From Klebsiella pneumoniae (GTDB lineage: Bacteria; Pseudomonadota; Gammaproteobacteria; Pseudomonadales; Pseudohongiellaceae), in the NCBI GenBank assembly GCA_945902215.1, contig CAMDML010000010.1:1-55017 (forward strand): a DNA stretch of 55,017 nucleotides, given 5' to 3'. The first letter of the stretch is position 1. Every line of letters begins with the position of its first letter. Made by a program: the position numbers and the translations under genes. Below the pieces are notes generated by a model, which made no database searches, had not been told where the DNA came from, and saw nothing but the letters and a program-made list of their open reading frames with translations. Of the stretch, positions 54,757 to 55,017 are shown one piece after another.

Positions 54757-55017
54757 TCAAGAGTAGGCCATCAGGCGGCCGGTGATGATTGCGCCGATCC
54801 AGCAGAACAGCGTCAAGCCGCCGAACAGTTTGGCGGTGGCTTCAGGACCACCTGCTCGATAGTTGATCATCATGAGTTTCATGAACACACCGCCGATCGC
54901 CAGCAGCGACAGCTTCATGATGAACACGATCTGAAAGGTGTATTCCGTGGCGTGCGAAACGTAGAGGGCCAGGCCCGAGATCAGGTTGATGCCGAAGCCA
55001 ATCCAAGCGGCGGGGAA
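54757..55017 (-). CDS. DUF6644-like membrane protein, partial (cut by window edge)
   Basis: The minus-strand frame is open to the window end and stops at TGA (54759-54757). The ~86 residues seen include WIGFGINLISGLALYVSHATEYTFQIVFIMKLSLLAIGGVFMKLM and a C-terminal CWIGAIITGRLMAYS. These parallel IGFGINLITG and ILGRLIPYL of the next gene, so the two are tandem paralogs. The N-terminal part lies outside the window. Transcription continues into the 54740 gene. Confidence 0.75.
   Translation of the reverse strand, partial: FPAAWIGFGINLISGLALYVSHATEYTFQIVFIMKLSLLAIGGVFMKLMMINYRAGGPEATAKLFGGLTLFCWIGAIITGRLMAYS

Noticed and set aside
1-55017. tRNA or rRNA genes
   Set aside because: No cloverleaf with TTCRANY-type T-loops or rRNA-like stretch was recognised by eye in the intergenic regions. 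A tRNAscan-SE run would settle it.

Overview
The window looks like a chromosomal segment of a free-living, aerobic gammaproteobacterium. Two gene orders argue for this: tkt-epd-pgk-fba, and the block zapB-like/zapA/6S RNA/fau facing ygfB-pepP-ubiH. UrcA, DUF1501, DUF6152 and DUF6644 proteins, PQQ-dependent dehydrogenases and a TonB receptor fit an environmental (possibly aquatic) member, but I cannot name the genus. I see no tRNA, rRNA, CRISPR array, prophage or intact transposase.

Layout. 1-5000: tail of a TonB-dependent receptor, a lipoprotein PQQ alcohol dehydrogenase, and cstA with its YbdD partner. 5000-9100: an SDR, an UrcA protein, and the methyl-cycle pair metK-ahcY. 9400-15600: tkt-epd-pgk-fba, then rpiA on the opposite strand. 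15700-21400: a microprotein with a tandem repeat at its end, fau, 6S RNA, zapA, a zapB-like gene, then ygfB-pepP-ubiH-DUF4440-DUF6122. 21400-24600: two palindromic repeats, an Ile-rich leader peptide with an attenuator, a LeuA-family synthase and ltaE. 24700-29400: a large cytochrome/DUF1588-like protein and a DUF1501 protein. 29400-34500: leuB, pckG, a copC-like gene and rimO. 34500-42300: two copies of a ~500-bp structured repeat flanking a Fur-box PepSY gene, a glucose-dehydrogenase-like quinoprotein, a PEBP protein, a DUF6152 protein and a TauE exporter. 42300-50200: tannase-family esterase, half-size DMT protein, PldA, M48 protease with TPRs, a DsbA-like protein, a PH-domain protein and an MFS transporter. 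50200-55017: quinone reductase, a gene relic and a short repeat, aguA-aguB (agmatine to putrescine), DUF3237 and two DUF6644-like membrane proteins, the last cut by the window edge.

Most notable observations. (1) A dispersed family of intergenic palindromic elements with about 19-bp inverted ends (CTGGACACCCACTCGGGTT type) occurs as two ~495-bp copies, two ~160-175-bp copies and one solo end. The two long copies show fully compensated base changes in two separate stems, which points to selection on folding. (2) A likely isoleucine-responsive attenuator precedes the LeuA-family gene. (3) Three genes (SDR, epd, DUF6122) lack an ATG, GTG or TTG at the position their families require and appear to start at ATC, CTG and ATT, with a plausible Shine-Dalgarno sequence (weak for epd). 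(4) A chain of overlapping stop/start codons links pepP to ubiH.
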